A DNA stretch of 64,000 bases from Astrocystis sublimbata (GCA_022453515.1 JAJNNY010000016.1:310001-374000); one strand, 5' to 3'. Positions 1 through 12,085 are shown, counted from the first letter of the stretch. The notes: a model not told the origin generated them from the letters alone. Numbers and translations: made by a program.

Positions 1-1332
1 GCTGCAGGTGCAGGTGCATCTGCGCTCTCTCGCAAGCTGCCCGAGAGGACAAGGCGTCCCTGCTCCTCGCTGCTCCTGCTGCTGTTGCTGAGTGCTACGA
101 TACCTAGGTACATACCTAACCATAACCACATAACCGTACCTGCCGTAGCCTGTCACCCTGGCGCGCAAAAGACAGACTTACTTGCAAGCCCCCCCGGCCA
201 ACGAATCCCCCATCCCATCCTCTGGCCGCATCCCGCCAGGCCCCAAGCAGAACCCCAAAGCCCAGCACCCTCTTCTTGGAGTGCGTGCCTCTGGGCCTCT
301 CCCACCTACGAGTAGTCGCGCCTGCAGGCCTGCCCACCACGCCTGCCCACCACGCATGCCCAGCCGGTGGAAAATCGTTAAGACCCCCAAGCATCTCTAC
401 CTTCCATTTCCGCTCCCGTTTCTCTTTCTTGAAATTGCTCCCCTGGTCCGTCCTTCGCACGATCAGTTCTGTTCAGAAACCCCTCTCTTTTTCTTTTCCA
501 CCTCACCCTCCCTTCCCACTCTCAGACCCTTCTCTCCGGTGTGTCGCGGGCCGCCAACCTCACTCACTCGCTCAATCCAACTTACTCCTCGCTCCTCGTT
601 TTTTATTCTTTAATTGTCGTAGACGGGATTACTGGCGCATCAGACACCTCGCTCCCACCAACACCATACTTCGCCCGCGACTGTCAGGCACAACCGTGGG
701 TTATCAGGGAATTATATCGCTGGTTGAGCGTCTGCACAACCCCCCGTTTGTTCTGCTCCATCTCTGGACTGTTCATCCATCGCCGCTGAGCTTTCTGCTG
801 TGAGCTGATGCGAGTCTTGCTGCTTCGCTCTTTTCAGTAAACAAAGACCGTTCTGAGTCGTCGACCCGCCAGCGATTCTCAGTCCAACGCCGCATTACAC
901 TGGGTAACGTGTACAGCGACGCGAGCTACCTGTTCGTTACGCCCAATTCTTGACTGTGCAGTTGTCACGACGGACTGCAGCCCGACCCTGCCCAGAATTC
1001 CACGATCACTTACTGTACCGATTATATTCCCACCTAGAAGGTTCACGTTGCCCTTGACGCAAGCCTATTTGCTTGAAGCATATCGGTGCGTTGTCGGCCA
1101 GTGTCAAAAACTAAAACTACGGGCTGGACTCGAACTCATATGGGCAAACTATCATCCAACATCTGCCCAGTTATAAATCTCACCACCGCCCCCGGGTGAA
1201 GAACACGACCAAAGACGGAACGGCAGCGCCTTAGTTCCGCCGAGACTCAGAACGCATTGGAGCGGCGACAGCACGACGTGCTATACAAATTAATTTATTT
1301 TCTTTTATTCTCACACACCTTTTGAGTACATC
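1..1332 (+). promoter_or_regulatory. Upstream region and probable long leader of STE12
   Basis: There is no convincing gene here. The DNA is C- and T-rich, with strong pyrimidine tracts at about 400-540, as is common around fungal transcription starts. Several short Pro/Ser-rich open frames (for example 85-315, 182-613 and 276-803) lack recognisable domains and look like chance frames or upstream ORFs of a long leader. The transcription start cannot be placed from sequence, and a leader intron cannot be excluded. Confidence 0.4.
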
Positions 1333-3781
1333 ATGTACTCGCAATCCGCAGCCATGGCGGCGGCAGCCCCACAGAAACCGGAAACATTCATGCTGAGCAC
1401 AGAGGCGCAACAAGCTTTGCCTCATGATGCCCAGGTAGCCTTGCAACAGGTCGATAACTGTACGTTGGTTGCATTCTTCGTATGCCGACTTGGGTCCAGT
1501 CCACGTTATTAACATTCACTAGTAAAATACTTCCTCATATCAGCTCCCGTTGACTGGCAGACGGATCAGTACATTCGAAGGTTTCTGCTCCCTACAGGGG
1601 AATATGTCTCGTGTGTTCTATGGAACAACTTGTTCCATATCTCCGGTACCGACATTGTGAGATGTCTCTCCTTCAGATTTCAGGCTTTCGGCCGCCCCGT
1701 CAGGAACTCGAAGAAGTTTGAAGAAGGTATCTTTTCCGACCTTCGGAATTTGAAGTCGGGAACAGATGCCTCCCTCGAGGAGCCGAAAAGCCCCTTTCTC
1801 GATTTTCTCTACAAGAATAACTGCATTCGGACGCAGAAGAAGCAAAAGGTCTTCTATTGGTATAGTGTACCGCACGACCGGCTATTTCTCGACGCTCTGG
1901 AACGCGACCTGAAGCGAGAGAAGATGGGCCAGGAAGCGACCACAATGGCACAAAACGAGCCTGCTTTGTCTTTCCAATACGACTCTTCACAGTCGCTTTA
2001 CGAGCAGTTGACGAAGGCGCAACAGGCCAATTCTTCTTCCTTCAGTGCTCAGCAGGTGTCGTTCTCATCCCAGTCTCAGAACGCATCTCCCGTGATGAGG
2101 GCCATGGACTCAATGCCCCCACCGCAGATGATCCCTCAGTCGCTGGCCCCTTTACCGGAGGGTATGGACGCCATGGTCTCCTACAACGCGATGGGTGCGA
2201 TGGCACCGACAATGGTGCAGGCGATGCCGCAACAGGTTCAGCAAGTCATCAAGAGAGAACCTGACTATCGTGCACAGTATGCCCAGAACGGTGTCCCCGT
2301 TAGCCAGAGTCATCAGCGCCACGCTTCTATGCCTGCGTATGGCCTCGAATACTCGCCTGCTCCGTCTTTCGTCTCTTCTCACTTTGAGGACTACAGTACT
2401 CGTGGCATTTCCTATGAGCCTATCACCCCCCCACAGCAATCGCTTGGCATGGTTGCCGAGCCAGCATACATTGCCAATGAAGAAACCGGTCTGTACAGTG
2501 CAATTCCCGATCATGGGGCCCTTGCGAACGGTTTGAACGGAATGATGCATTTGCCCCCGCCCAACCTAGCGGGACCGCAATTCACCCGCAACTACGGCAC
2601 TGGCAATGTCTACAGCGTCATTGAGGGTTCCCCTTCGTACAAGCAGAGACGGCGACGGTCGTCGATCCCTCCGCAGATGTCAGCTATCGCTGCCGTGACA
2701 ACACAGGCCCAGGCTGCAGCCCACCGCCCGTCCGACCTGAGGAGGTCCGTGTCAGTGTCAGTCGGCCCTCTAGCTGAGGGTGATGAAACCCAGGACCACT
2801 CTCCACCGGGTCTGGCATACAGCAACTCCGCCATGTCAATTGCCAGCCACCAGAACAGGGAGATGCTCGAGATGTCACGGCATGGTACTCCTCTCTCTGC
2901 CGTTGATGGCAGCCCGGCTCTGCACCCGATGTCTCTTCAACGACAGGATTTCGTCGGGCTTACCAACGACGACTTCGGTAGTGACGGTGTGATGCATGAG
3001 CAACGAGCGATGCAGGCCGGTCCCAACGTCGTTCGCAGGGCTCGGTCAGCCACCGTATCGGAGCTTGGCAATCCTTACCCACAGAAATCGCACTCCTGCC
3101 CCATTCCATCTTGTGGCCGTCTCTTTAAGCGTCTCGAACATCTTAAGCGGTAAGATCATTGTTAATTTTTTCTCCATGTGTGCGCGCCGTTTTGTATCTG
3201 ACTCAATATCTAGACATGTGAGGACACATACGCAAGAGAGACCCTACATCTGCCCCCACTGTAATAAGGCATTCTCCAGATCCGACAATCTTGCACAGTA
3301 TGACTCCAAACTCCCTGTATATTTCCTTTGTCGACTTGAAGATCCTGTGATGAGTTACGATGTTAGTGCCATGTGCACATGTTACGAAAATAATCCCTGT
3401 GCGATTCGAACTACAAGGAAGCACTACCTACATCACCTCATCATCAGGAGCGGAAAGTCGTTTTTTGGTGCCGACAAGGATGCTAACTTTTTTTCCTTCT
3501 GCAGACACAGACGTACTCACGATCGTGGCGATGGTGCTGAGAGTGGCCTACCTCTCTCGGGCGAGGATGAGGACGATTTCTCCGGCGAAGATCATCTTGG
3601 ATCCCTTGAAGACGCTTCTCCCCAGTCCGAAGGGGGCTACATGCCCAGCTCGCTCAGCTCCATGTCGCATCATAACAGCCATGCTTTGCCGAACGGAGGG
3701 ATGACGCATTCAACCTCTTTCAATCCTCTTCAAACCCTGAGCATGCCGATGACCATTAGCACACCGACCGGTGCGATATAA
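1333..3781 (+). CDS. ste12: STE12-like transcription factor (STE homeodomain plus two C2H2 fingers)
   Basis: This nuclear transcription factor acts downstream of the pheromone/invasion MAP kinase cascade; in plant and insect pathogens, orthologues (Mst12 type) control mating and host penetration. Exons are 1333-1459, 1523-3149, 3214-3297 and 3505-3781, giving 704 aa. The STE DNA-binding domain spans about residues 43-150 (starts LKYFLISAPVDWQTDQYIRR; ends near DRLFLDALERDLKREK). A long Gln/Ser/Met-rich middle region follows. Two C2H2 fingers close the protein: C568/C573/H586/H590 and C598/C601/H614/H618. Yeast Ste12 lacks these fingers; filamentous fungal orthologues have them. A second in-frame ATG lies seven codons after the chosen start. 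Exon 3 is 84 nt (28 codons) and is followed by a long 207-nt intron, which matters for alternative splicing (see findings). Identification is very secure; the exact N-terminus slightly less so. Confidence 0.96.
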
Positions 3782-4755
3782 CGACCACCTATGCTCTAAT
3801 CACCTGGACCGCCGCGTGCTGTCCGTTGATCTTGCTTCCAGTTTGCTGAGCTTGGTACCTTGATGTTGATATGTTTTACAACGACACAAAAGCCAGATTC
3901 ACACAAGTTACTGTGTATCTAGTATGGACGCGGCGTTAAGGATGTGGAATAACGTTTCTCCTTCTCTTTTCCACGAAGGATACCACAACATGATGCGTGT
4001 TATAGATTTACCGACTTCGGGCATTAATTGGGGGCCCGGAGACAGATTCTCTCCCAAGAGAAACGTTGATGCATCGCAGCGAGCCATATTGCAATTGTAT
4101 ATAATTCTTCTTCTACCTGTCTCGAATCCTGTTTTATGTCGGTTGAAAATGGTAGAGCTACCAACAACGTTGATTCTTTCCCAAGCTCGGGGGACATTTC
4201 CAATAAAGCAAATTATGAATAAATAATACCTTCTGATACAAGGTTCGACCGCAGAGCCATGAGTGAATGATATCTTGTGTTCGGGTGTCAAGTCGGAAAA
4301 GCTCTGAAATAACTCCATGTCTTAAGTTTGACGAGTCGAGGGTAAATTTAAAGATGGGGATGGAACAAGCTTGGATGTGAGTCTGGATGTGAAAGCTAGA
4401 TTGGTTCTCTATTAAATTTGTAAGACAGAAATATTCAAGTTCAAAGAAGACTCATTCTCCGTGGCGCTAATTCAAGGGTATTGGTAGCTTGCCCCAATAC
4501 TCAATTCAGGTATGTACATATCCGCAGACAATGCGACTTCACGTACACTTGGTGATGCCGCTGTTACGTGAATATCCGAGTGGCGGTGCATGAAGCACAG
4601 TCCATGATGCCAGGGCCAAGGATTGGACGGCTCGTTTGATGTGTCCTGGCTGTAAGCACTTTGTCCCTCGGTCGATAGATGTTATTTGTTATAAATTCCC
4701 CCCCTTTCCCGCTTAGTCATGGCGCCGTTTCCTTATGCTCCGGGAGCGTCGCATC
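3782..4755. other. Convergent intergenic region, STE12 / thioredoxin-fold gene
   Basis: This region holds the 3' ends of two convergent genes. It is AT-richer than the flanking exons, with AATAAA-like sequences near 4200-4225 that could serve the STE12 transcript. The open frames at 3908-4318 (-) and 3924-4226 (+) overlap each other, show no domain and are probably chance. Nothing else was recognised. Confidence 0.5.
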
Positions 4756-5450
4756 TCACAGGAACCCGTCGGTCCGGACCTGAGGCGGGGGTTTCGGGCG
4801 GGGGGTGACGCCGACGCTCTGGACGGCGGCGTCCCAGTCGGAGATGTCGTCGGCGCGGTTGGCGATGTGGCGCCACCGGACGAAGCCGTTCTGGTCGATG
4901 GCGAAGGTGCCGGCCGTCTGCCAGCGGTTGCCGCTCTCGGTAGGCCGGTTCCAGATGTTCTCGCGCTTGCCGAGCTGCAGGGTGTTGTAGAGGGCGACGG
5001 GGGACAGCACGTGCCAGGTGGTGGACATGCCCAGGCCGAAGAGGGCGTACAGATCGCGCTCCTCGTCAATGACGACGGTCACGTCCCAGTTGCCGCCGAC
5101 CTTGACGACCCAGCGCTCGGTGGCCTCGGGGGACGAGTGCGATACGGCGATGAAGTTGATGTCTTTGTGGGTTGTGGATAGCTTTGTGAGGTTCTTGAAG
5201 GTCTTCTCGGCGACTGGGTTGGTTATGTTATGTTAGCTAGTCGGCGCAGGCGGGAGTGCATGGGAGACAGAGAAACGGGGGCTAGCTTACAAGGACAGCC
5301 GCAATGCCGTAGAAATGTGATGATGGTGGGCTTGTTGGTCGGCAGCGTGAGGTTGGGATGTACGGGAGCCTTAGCTCCCACCACTGGTGGCGTCTGGACG
5401 TCCTTCTTGGGCGGCGTCTTGAGGGACTCCCATTCCTGGGCAAACGACAT
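4756..5450 (-). CDS. AhpC/TSA-family thioredoxin-fold (peroxiredoxin-like) protein
   Basis: Exons are 5291-5450 and 4756-5213 (77-nt intron), giving 205 aa. The N-terminus MSFAQEWESLKTPP leads into a thioredoxin fold: PTIITFLRHCGCPFAEKTF (about residues 41-59) places Cys50 and Cys52 at the peroxidatic-Cys/CxxC region, followed by INFIAVSHSSPEATERW and a DEERDLYALFGLG segment typical of fungal AhpC/TSA proteins. By family, these are presumed thiol-dependent reductases or peroxidases; the substrate is unknown. The start at 5450 fits the family. An in-frame upstream ATG at 5639 would add a 63-residue extension rich in Arg and Ser that could act as a mitochondrial presequence, but I judge it less likely. 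The gene is divergent from DML1 across 686 bp. Confidence 0.88.
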
Positions 5451-6136
5451 TATGCGCGGATGTTGTTGGCTCGGGGGTTCGGACTCGTGCGGAGGGTGTC
5501 GGCGGAGGTAGGTGAGGTAGGAAGAGGAAGAGAGGCAAGACGGCACGGCGAAGGGGAGGGCAGAAAGGAGGCGAAATTGTTGGCTGTTGTTGGCTGGGCG
5601 AGTTACTGGTTTGGGGAAGTATTTTGGAGTTGTAATCATACAGTACAGTCGCTCCCTATCTCGCCTATGTAGGTAGTGACGGGAGTATGTAAACGTAAGC
5701 TACGGTACGGACGGCATAGCGTCCCTTACAGCGTACGAGCGTCGAGTACCTACATCTAGCATGTGAAACAGGGGTCATACCTTTTGTTTCGTTGGACGGC
5801 CTGGCGCTTAGCTTGGACGTCGTTCCCTTCAGGTCTAGACCGTTGGTAGACGGGACCCACCTCTCTTCTACAGGTACCTACCTACTTAGGTATTCATATT
5901 TCAGGGTCTGCAATGTGCATGTCTGTCTGTCCGAGGCGATGAGCAATGAGGGGCAAGTTTAGGTGCTTAGGTACATGGTAGGTGGGTAGGTATCGCTAAG
6001 CTAGAGAGCAACTTGAGCAACTTCGACGCCCTCCAAACCATCAAAAGCACAGAGAGAGTCGTCCCGTCCCGTAGGCTTGTAACATGATCGTGACATCGTA
6101 TCTGTCTCCAGAAGGGAAATCTCCCTTGGCTTGACA
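5451..6136. promoter_or_regulatory. Divergent promoter region, thioredoxin-fold gene / DML1
   Basis: This 686-bp spacer must carry the promoters of both flanking genes. It contains a cluster of TAGGTA/TACCTA motifs at about 5868-5995, part of the window-wide family. No TATA box or known operator can be assigned with confidence. Confidence 0.5.
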
Positions 6137-8008
6137 ATGCGCGAGATCATCACCCTGCAGCTGGGGCAGCAGAGCAATTATGTAGCCACACATTTCTGGA
6201 ATGCACAGGTGAGCTCATCAAATTCCGTGCCCTGTCCTGTGTCACGACTGCTGGCTCATACGTCTAATACCTAACAGGAGTCGTATTTCACCTATGGCGC
6301 TGATGAAGAATCACCGGTTGATCACGATGTGCACTTCAGGCCCGGTCTCGGCGCGGACGGCACCGAGACCTATATGCCCAGGACCGTCATCTATGACCTG
6401 AAAGGGGGGTTCGGCACCTTGAAGAGACTGAATGATCTATACGATATCACTCAAGATGCGACCTCCAGCAGCTTGTGGTGAGTCCCCGTCTCTCCCATTG
6501 CGTCCGCGTCCGCGTCGACGTCGAGCGCCTGTTTGCATTCTCATCCGCCGCAGGCCAGGAAAGCCCGTCGTGCACAGGCAGCAGCCCATAGAAGCAAGCG
6601 CATACCAACAAAGTCTCGATTCGGGCCAGGTAGCTCCCGAACTCACGACGAGTACGGTGAGGTATTGGTCCGACTTCAACAGGGTATACTACCACCCTAG
6701 ATCTATCGTACAGCTCAACGAGTATGACTTGAACTCGACCATTATGCCCTTCGAGAAGTGGGACATGGGCGGTGACTTATTTGCCAACCTGGACAAGGAA
6801 CACGATCTCCTTGACCGAGACCTACGTCCTTTCGTTGAGGAGGCAGACCGCATGCAAGGGATCCAGATCATGTCTGGCATCGACGATGCCTGGGGTGGCT
6901 TTGCTGCGAGATATGTTGAACGGATACGAGACGAGTACGGCAAGACGCCTGTATGGGTTTTCGGGCTACAAGAGCCCGTGAGCGGTCTTCCCAGGGTATG
7001 TTGTTATTGACACAAACTGACATGAAATTCTCATTTTGAATTGCAACTGACAAGTAGCAGGAGAAAAGGCTCCTTAGGCTGGTCAACAAGGCGCGGGCAC
7101 TGGCCGAGCTGAGCTCGCAGGCTTCCCTGGTGGTGCCCCTGTCAATGCCCGATCGGCAGCTCCCATCGACCGTTCGGTTGGATTCGTCGTCTCCGTGGCA
7201 CGTCTCAGCACTCTTTGCAGCAGCTATCGAGAGCACAGCCCTGTACACTCGGCTCAATGCCACTGACCGCATCAACTCCAGCAATTTAGGTCACATGACA
7301 GACCTGCTCAACGTTTTCGGCAAACAGACTATTGCAAACCTTGAGATTAGCCCTGTCGCGCCTCCAACCCCGGTGAACGATGGGACAAACGGCACAGCGA
7401 AGCTCACAAACTCTCGAGGCGAACAGCTCACTGATTACCACCATGAACCTAGCGACGAGGCATTTGAGACCGGCTCACAAACAGGCACAAAGTCTTTAGA
7501 CGTAGATTTGTCGTCGCCCCAGGACCTGAGGCTAGCACCTGCAACGAGGGTATCGAAGAAGAAATACGTGTTCAGTCAGATACAAACTCACCGAGGACCT
7601 GGAGTCGAGAAGGTCACAAAAGACGAGGAGAATGGGGGCAACGATCGCTTTGGGCGAAGACGGCGCCCCAAAGTTCACAAGTGAGTATTGGAAGTACAGA
7701 ACCTCTGGACTCAACAAAACTGCTAACAGACTCGCAGCTATACCTCCCAGCTCGCATTCCCTGTACTAGACAGTTACCCCAGTATATTTAGGGACTATGA
7801 TGGAAACGCAATCAAAGAGCAGATGGCCATGCGCACATCGCTGTCCACCGATACTTCGGTGATGGCTAAGGTAAAGGGCCTCCGTACGACTGTTATCCGA
7901 TCTATTGGCCTCGAAGACCGCGAGACGATCGGAAACGAACTTGCGGAAATCGCCGAAGGTTACAAGGAGGGTTGGTCCAGTGGAAGTGATGACGATGATG
8001 ATGAATGA
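6137..8008 (+). CDS. dml1: DML1/Misato, tubulin-like mtDNA inheritance protein
   Basis: Exons are 6137-6208, 6278-6477, 6554-6995, 7061-7680 and 7738-8008, giving 534 aa. The N-terminus [20 protein letters not shown] matches the Misato segment-II-like/tubulin nucleotide-binding start, and [16 protein letters not shown] with the following [11 protein letters not shown] is the characteristic Misato core. Dml1 in yeast is needed for mtDNA partitioning and shares similarity with tubulin/FtsZ; metazoan Misato regulates mitochondrial distribution. A charged low-complexity stretch (about 370-450) precedes the conserved C-terminal segment [11 protein letters not shown]. The C-terminus is acidic (DDDDDE). 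All four introns are 57-76 nt. Frames join cleanly, so the model is secure. Confidence 0.94.
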
Positions 8009-8733
8009 GAGAGCATACCGGAAACTTGACGTATGAGGCTTCTACCCCAAAAATGTGAAAGTTGCGTTGCACACCAGAATAGCGATAGTCGATGGCCAGA
8101 GATTGAAGCGAGAAGGATCATGCTACGGTACGAAATCACCAGTTAACCTCGCAACCATCATGATATCATCGGTATGTGGGTATAGCTACCTCTTAAACGC
8201 CGCTTCACTGTGAGGTACATGCATAGGTATAGGTTTGCTTGAGTTATAACTTTAGGTAGGTTCGTACCGATTTGTTAGATCCCAACTTGACCATGGATTG
8301 ACCATGGACGCCGACTGAAGAGGTACGCAAGATAAGCTCCTGCGCATAGATCAACATGAATTGACGACAGTCAGTATAGTTGATTCATTGCCATTTCGAG
8401 TAACGTGGTTTTGACCTCGGTTGTTGATCAGTAATATATGTCTTGGCACTTCCGACCCCTCCTCTTGCTTGCCACGTACATGCTACCACCGTGATACATT
8501 CATCGATCATCGCACGGCGGGACCACCTAGGAAGATGCCTACTAAACGATAGCAGTGCCGATACAATTGAATAGAAAGCTGGAGACACACTCACACGCGA
8601 TATCAGTCCGCCCAACTCGCGGCCACAAGCACAGTAATTAACACACGACACCAGACTAGATTAGCTGCTCAATTGCCACGAGCTCTAGTGGACTTTGTAA
8701 GCTGAATGGTATCGATCGAGCAGGGTTTCAAAA
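8009..8733. other. Intergenic region, DML1 / flavin monooxygenase
   Basis: This region contains the DML1 3' end and the monooxygenase promoter. TAGGTA-type motifs occur near 8210-8270. A minus-strand open frame at 8385-8651 has no domain and is probably chance. Confidence 0.5.
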
Positions 8734-11072
8734 ATGGAATATTTTAGTGTTGCCATTATTGGCGCAGGTACGGGACCCAAAGAGTGCAGGCCGTCTTGGA
8801 CTGACCAAACGAACATGGCATTTCTTAGGTTTACACGGCCTTGCTGCTGCCAGGACATTGGTTAATGCTAGCTCAGACGAGCCCGTTAATCTCATCATTC
8901 TAGATGAGGGCCGGTCAATAGGTGGTACCTGGTCTCTAGAACGACTCTATCCGGGCCTTAAGACGAACAATGTCGTCGGCTCATATGAGTTCAGCGACTT
9001 CCCTATGGATCTTGAGCGATATGGACTCCTGCCAGGTCAACATATACCAGGCCGTGTGATTCACCAATACCTCGCTGATTTTGCCACACATTTTTGTCTC
9101 GACAAGTTCGTTCGTCATCAAAGTAAGGTGAACATAGCTTTACTCAGAGAAGATGGGACATGGGAACTCGAATACAAATGCGACTACGAGAAGGGGCCAG
9201 CACAAACTAGGAGGCTAAGATGTGATAGGCTCGTTGTCGCTACAGGTCTAACGTCTGCGGCGAGTATGCCTACTTTTCAAGGGACCATTGACTTTCAAGG
9301 TCCATTATTCCATGCCAAAGACCTTCGCGAGCGGTCGCAGGACTTAAAGGACTGTCGAGAGGTTGTGGTAGTCGGAGGTAATAAATCTGCCTGGGATGTA
9401 TGCTACTCGGTTGCCATAGATGGGGCTCGCGCACATATGGTGATAAGACCATCTGGGGGAGGTCCCAGCTGGGTTTGGCGACCGATATGTTTTCTTGGAC
9501 TCAGGTTCTCACTCGCCGGACTATCTTCAACCCGACTTTTCAGCTGGTTCGATCCGGGGCCGTTTGGTTCAAGCTTCCCTTGGATCCGGAGATTTCTCCA
9601 CAGAACCATCGTTGGCACGTGGATTACGCGAGCATTCTGGACAGCATTAGACTCCCTTGCGGCGGCAGCTACTGGCTATAATGACCCTCTGCTCAGAATG
9701 CTAAGACCATGGGCGTCAACGTTCTGGATTGGCAACTCGCTCAGTATTCACAATTATGAGACTGACTGGTTCGACCTTGTCAGGGAGGGCCGTATTGTAA
9801 TCCACCATGCTGATATTGTGTCACTAGGGGAAATAACGGCAAATCTCTCAGATGGTAGTAACTTGAGAGCTGATGCGGTAATATGCTGTACTGGCTGGAA
9901 GCCAGCACCACCTATACGGTTCAAGCCGGATGGCATAGTGGAAGAGATTGGCTTACCACGAGAAGTTGCAAAACCCCAACAAGATCATGACCAGAACGAC
10001 AAGCGAGACCAAGATACCTGGGACCAGGCACATGCGCAGATCAAGATAGAATACCCACAACTGAAACTCCCACCCAGGAGATCTTTGCCTGCAGATCGTG
10101 GACGGGGCTCATCTCTCAGATTCAACCCAACAACACCACACGCAACCAACCTGAGAGAGAAGCCATACCATTTGCACCGCTTTCTAGTTCCCGCCTCCCC
10201 ACGCTTTCTCGAACTGCGCAACCTGGCCTTCATTGGCATGCTTCGATCGATACATGGCGTCGTAGTAGCCCAAGCTCAGGTCAGTTCATTGAAGTCTTTT
10301 ATTCCCGCTTGGCAAGGCTCGGGGGCATGAATTACCCCTACAGGTATATCTGCCCCAGAGACACTTACGAACCCATGTTTCACGAGCAGTTTCTTTATTA
10401 TAAAAGGCAATCATTGACTCCAGCGTGATAAATAGGCGCTGTGGATCACGGCATTCTTCGGAAACCGCCTGCCAAGATCTCTCGATTTCGGACGCGTTTA
10501 CTACGAAACGATCTTATATGCCGAGTATGAGCGGTTGCGGCGACCCAAGGAGAGTGGAGGCTCCGGGGCTAATTTCCCAGATCGTATGTCACCACTGAAG
10601 TCACTCATTCATTTCCCTTCTAGCAAAGCTCGGAGCCCTGTGACGACTGGAAATTCTGGAACCATGAACTAGGTATGATTTTATGTGAAGCGGAAGATAC
10701 TGACTCTAGTGCTGAAAGTGGTATTCGACAGCATCCCATACGTCGACCTCCTCTTGGAAGATTTGGGACTGGAGACGATGAGGAAGACGACTCTGTGGGA
10801 CAATATATCGCAACCTCATCTACCCGCAGACTATCGGTAAGCACTGCTCGTATTGAATTCCATCTGCACTGGTGAGCTCCTGCATCTGCATGCTTGCGGA
10901 ACCACCGCAATCCTCCCCCCACACGGACAAATTCCTTTTCCCTCTCTGCACACACAGGCGTAGCTGGTGTAGTATATGTGTATTCCAGGTAACAACGGCT
11001 TATCTTTCCTTGCTTAACAGAGGCCTTATTGACGAGTGGCTCACGCACGTCGAGAAGCGTCAGCAAGACTGA
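8734..11072 (+). CDS. Flavin-dependent monooxygenase (FMO/Baeyer-Villiger-like)
   Basis: Exons are 8734-8767, 8829-10279, 10436-10583, 10719-10836 and 11021-11072, giving 600 aa. The FAD-binding Rossmann motif GAGLHG (residues 10-15) is completed across the first intron; ILDEGRSIGGTW follows. The NADPH-binding motif VVVVGGNKSAWD lies at about 190-201. The long exon 2 stays open to a TGA at 10328, but family similarity continues after splicing: ALWITAFFGNRLPRSLDFG, then PDLVFDSIPYVDLLLEDLGL and DYRGLIDEW, the usual C-terminal FMO block. Family members oxygenate heteroatoms or ketones, often in secondary metabolism; the substrate here is unknown. Residues about 386-460 form a charged, Pro/Arg-rich insertion. 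The neighbours are housekeeping genes, so no cluster is evident. The 135-nt third intron ends at a non-pyrimidine-rich AAG acceptor and is the weakest border. Confidence 0.88.
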
Positions 11073-12085
11073 AATCACACCGGTCGTGGAGAACCATCAT
11101 CACCTTTGAGTACCTACCGGTAGCGGCACGTCAGAGCTGCCGTTGTCCATAACATCAAGGCTTCGCATAGCCAGACCTCAACCAGGATGATGTTGTGGTG
11201 AAACGTGCCATCTACACACCTCAGGCAGAAATGCGCACACAAGACGCATACGCCAGGTCGCAACAAAAGGGCAATATTTTGATGAAAGAATAACGCAACG
11301 TGGTAGAGCACGGCAGCTACCTCCCGGGTGCCTCGACGGTCACTAGCTTGCACGTCGTAGGATGCTGATTCCGCGCCTCATCTATCATTTCTCGAATTGT
11401 ATTGGGTCGCAGAGTAGATAGCAACCTATCATCACCATTGCTTCCGGTAGATTACGTGCCAAGATTATCGAGTCAACAACTCGTTATGAAATAGGAAGGT
11501 ACCATATATTGTTAATATTGTGAAACTTGTGATACCATCTACATCTCCCCAGATATTCCAATCATAAAGAGGTGGCTCGAAGAGATCTTGAGTCCAAGGT
11601 AGATCTCAAAGCTTTGTGAACCCCACACATTGATGTATGCCGATGTTCATCGAGGCAAAACCGACAATGGTTTACTTCTTCGCTTGGCCCTACGTTGGTT
11701 CGGGCCCCTCGCATGTTTCCCCTACCATCAACATCAAGGCTCCCCTCTCTGATAAAATTCCATGTTATGTACATACCAGTCCGATCCGAAACAAGCCAAT
11801 ATGACATATGATACACTCCCATACAGCCTTTCGATAACAAACTCCGACGCTTGCTTGTTCGCATAGCATAGGGGCAATGCAATATGCCAACTTGCCGTGG
11901 TGAGAGGGTGTAGGTCAGTAAATGTGTGATGTAGGTATACATCTAAAAATACTCAAGCCGGGGATCAACTTGTCATATTCAATTCGCAGCCAGCGCCATT
12001 GCTTCCGTTCGCGTTGTCTCACGCTTTGCTAATTCTTTCTCGATTTTAAATTGTGTCTCGCTTTTTTTTTTCTTAGATCGCCGGC
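11073..12085. other. Convergent intergenic region, monooxygenase / SNF5
   Basis: This region holds the 3' ends of two convergent genes. Minus-strand open frames at 11114-11353 and 11562-11942 have no recognisable domain or splice-linked partner. A T-run lies at 12062-12072, next to the SNF5 stop codon. Nothing else was recognised. Confidence 0.45.

Noticed and set aside
1110..1195. tRNA-like sequence on the minus strand, with a near-match to a B box (AGTTCGAGTCC)
   Set aside because: The T stem has two mismatches, the putative anticodon loop is about 17 nt, and no A box fits. Probably chance or a decayed copy; a tRNAscan-SE hit would change this.
5451..5639. Upstream in-frame ATG extending the thioredoxin-fold protein by 63 residues
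   Set aside because: The Arg/Ser-rich extension could be a presequence but lacks other support; the start at 5450 matches the family.
9541..9556. Perfect B-box-like GGTTCGATCC
   Set aside because: It lies inside the monooxygenase coding exon (reading SWFDPG) with no matching A box or acceptor stem.
10584..10718. Two-intron model with a small extra exon between 10624 and 10672 in the monooxygenase
   Set aside because: The introns would be only 37-40 nt and the joined frame meets a TGA after six codons. One 135-nt intron keeps the frame.
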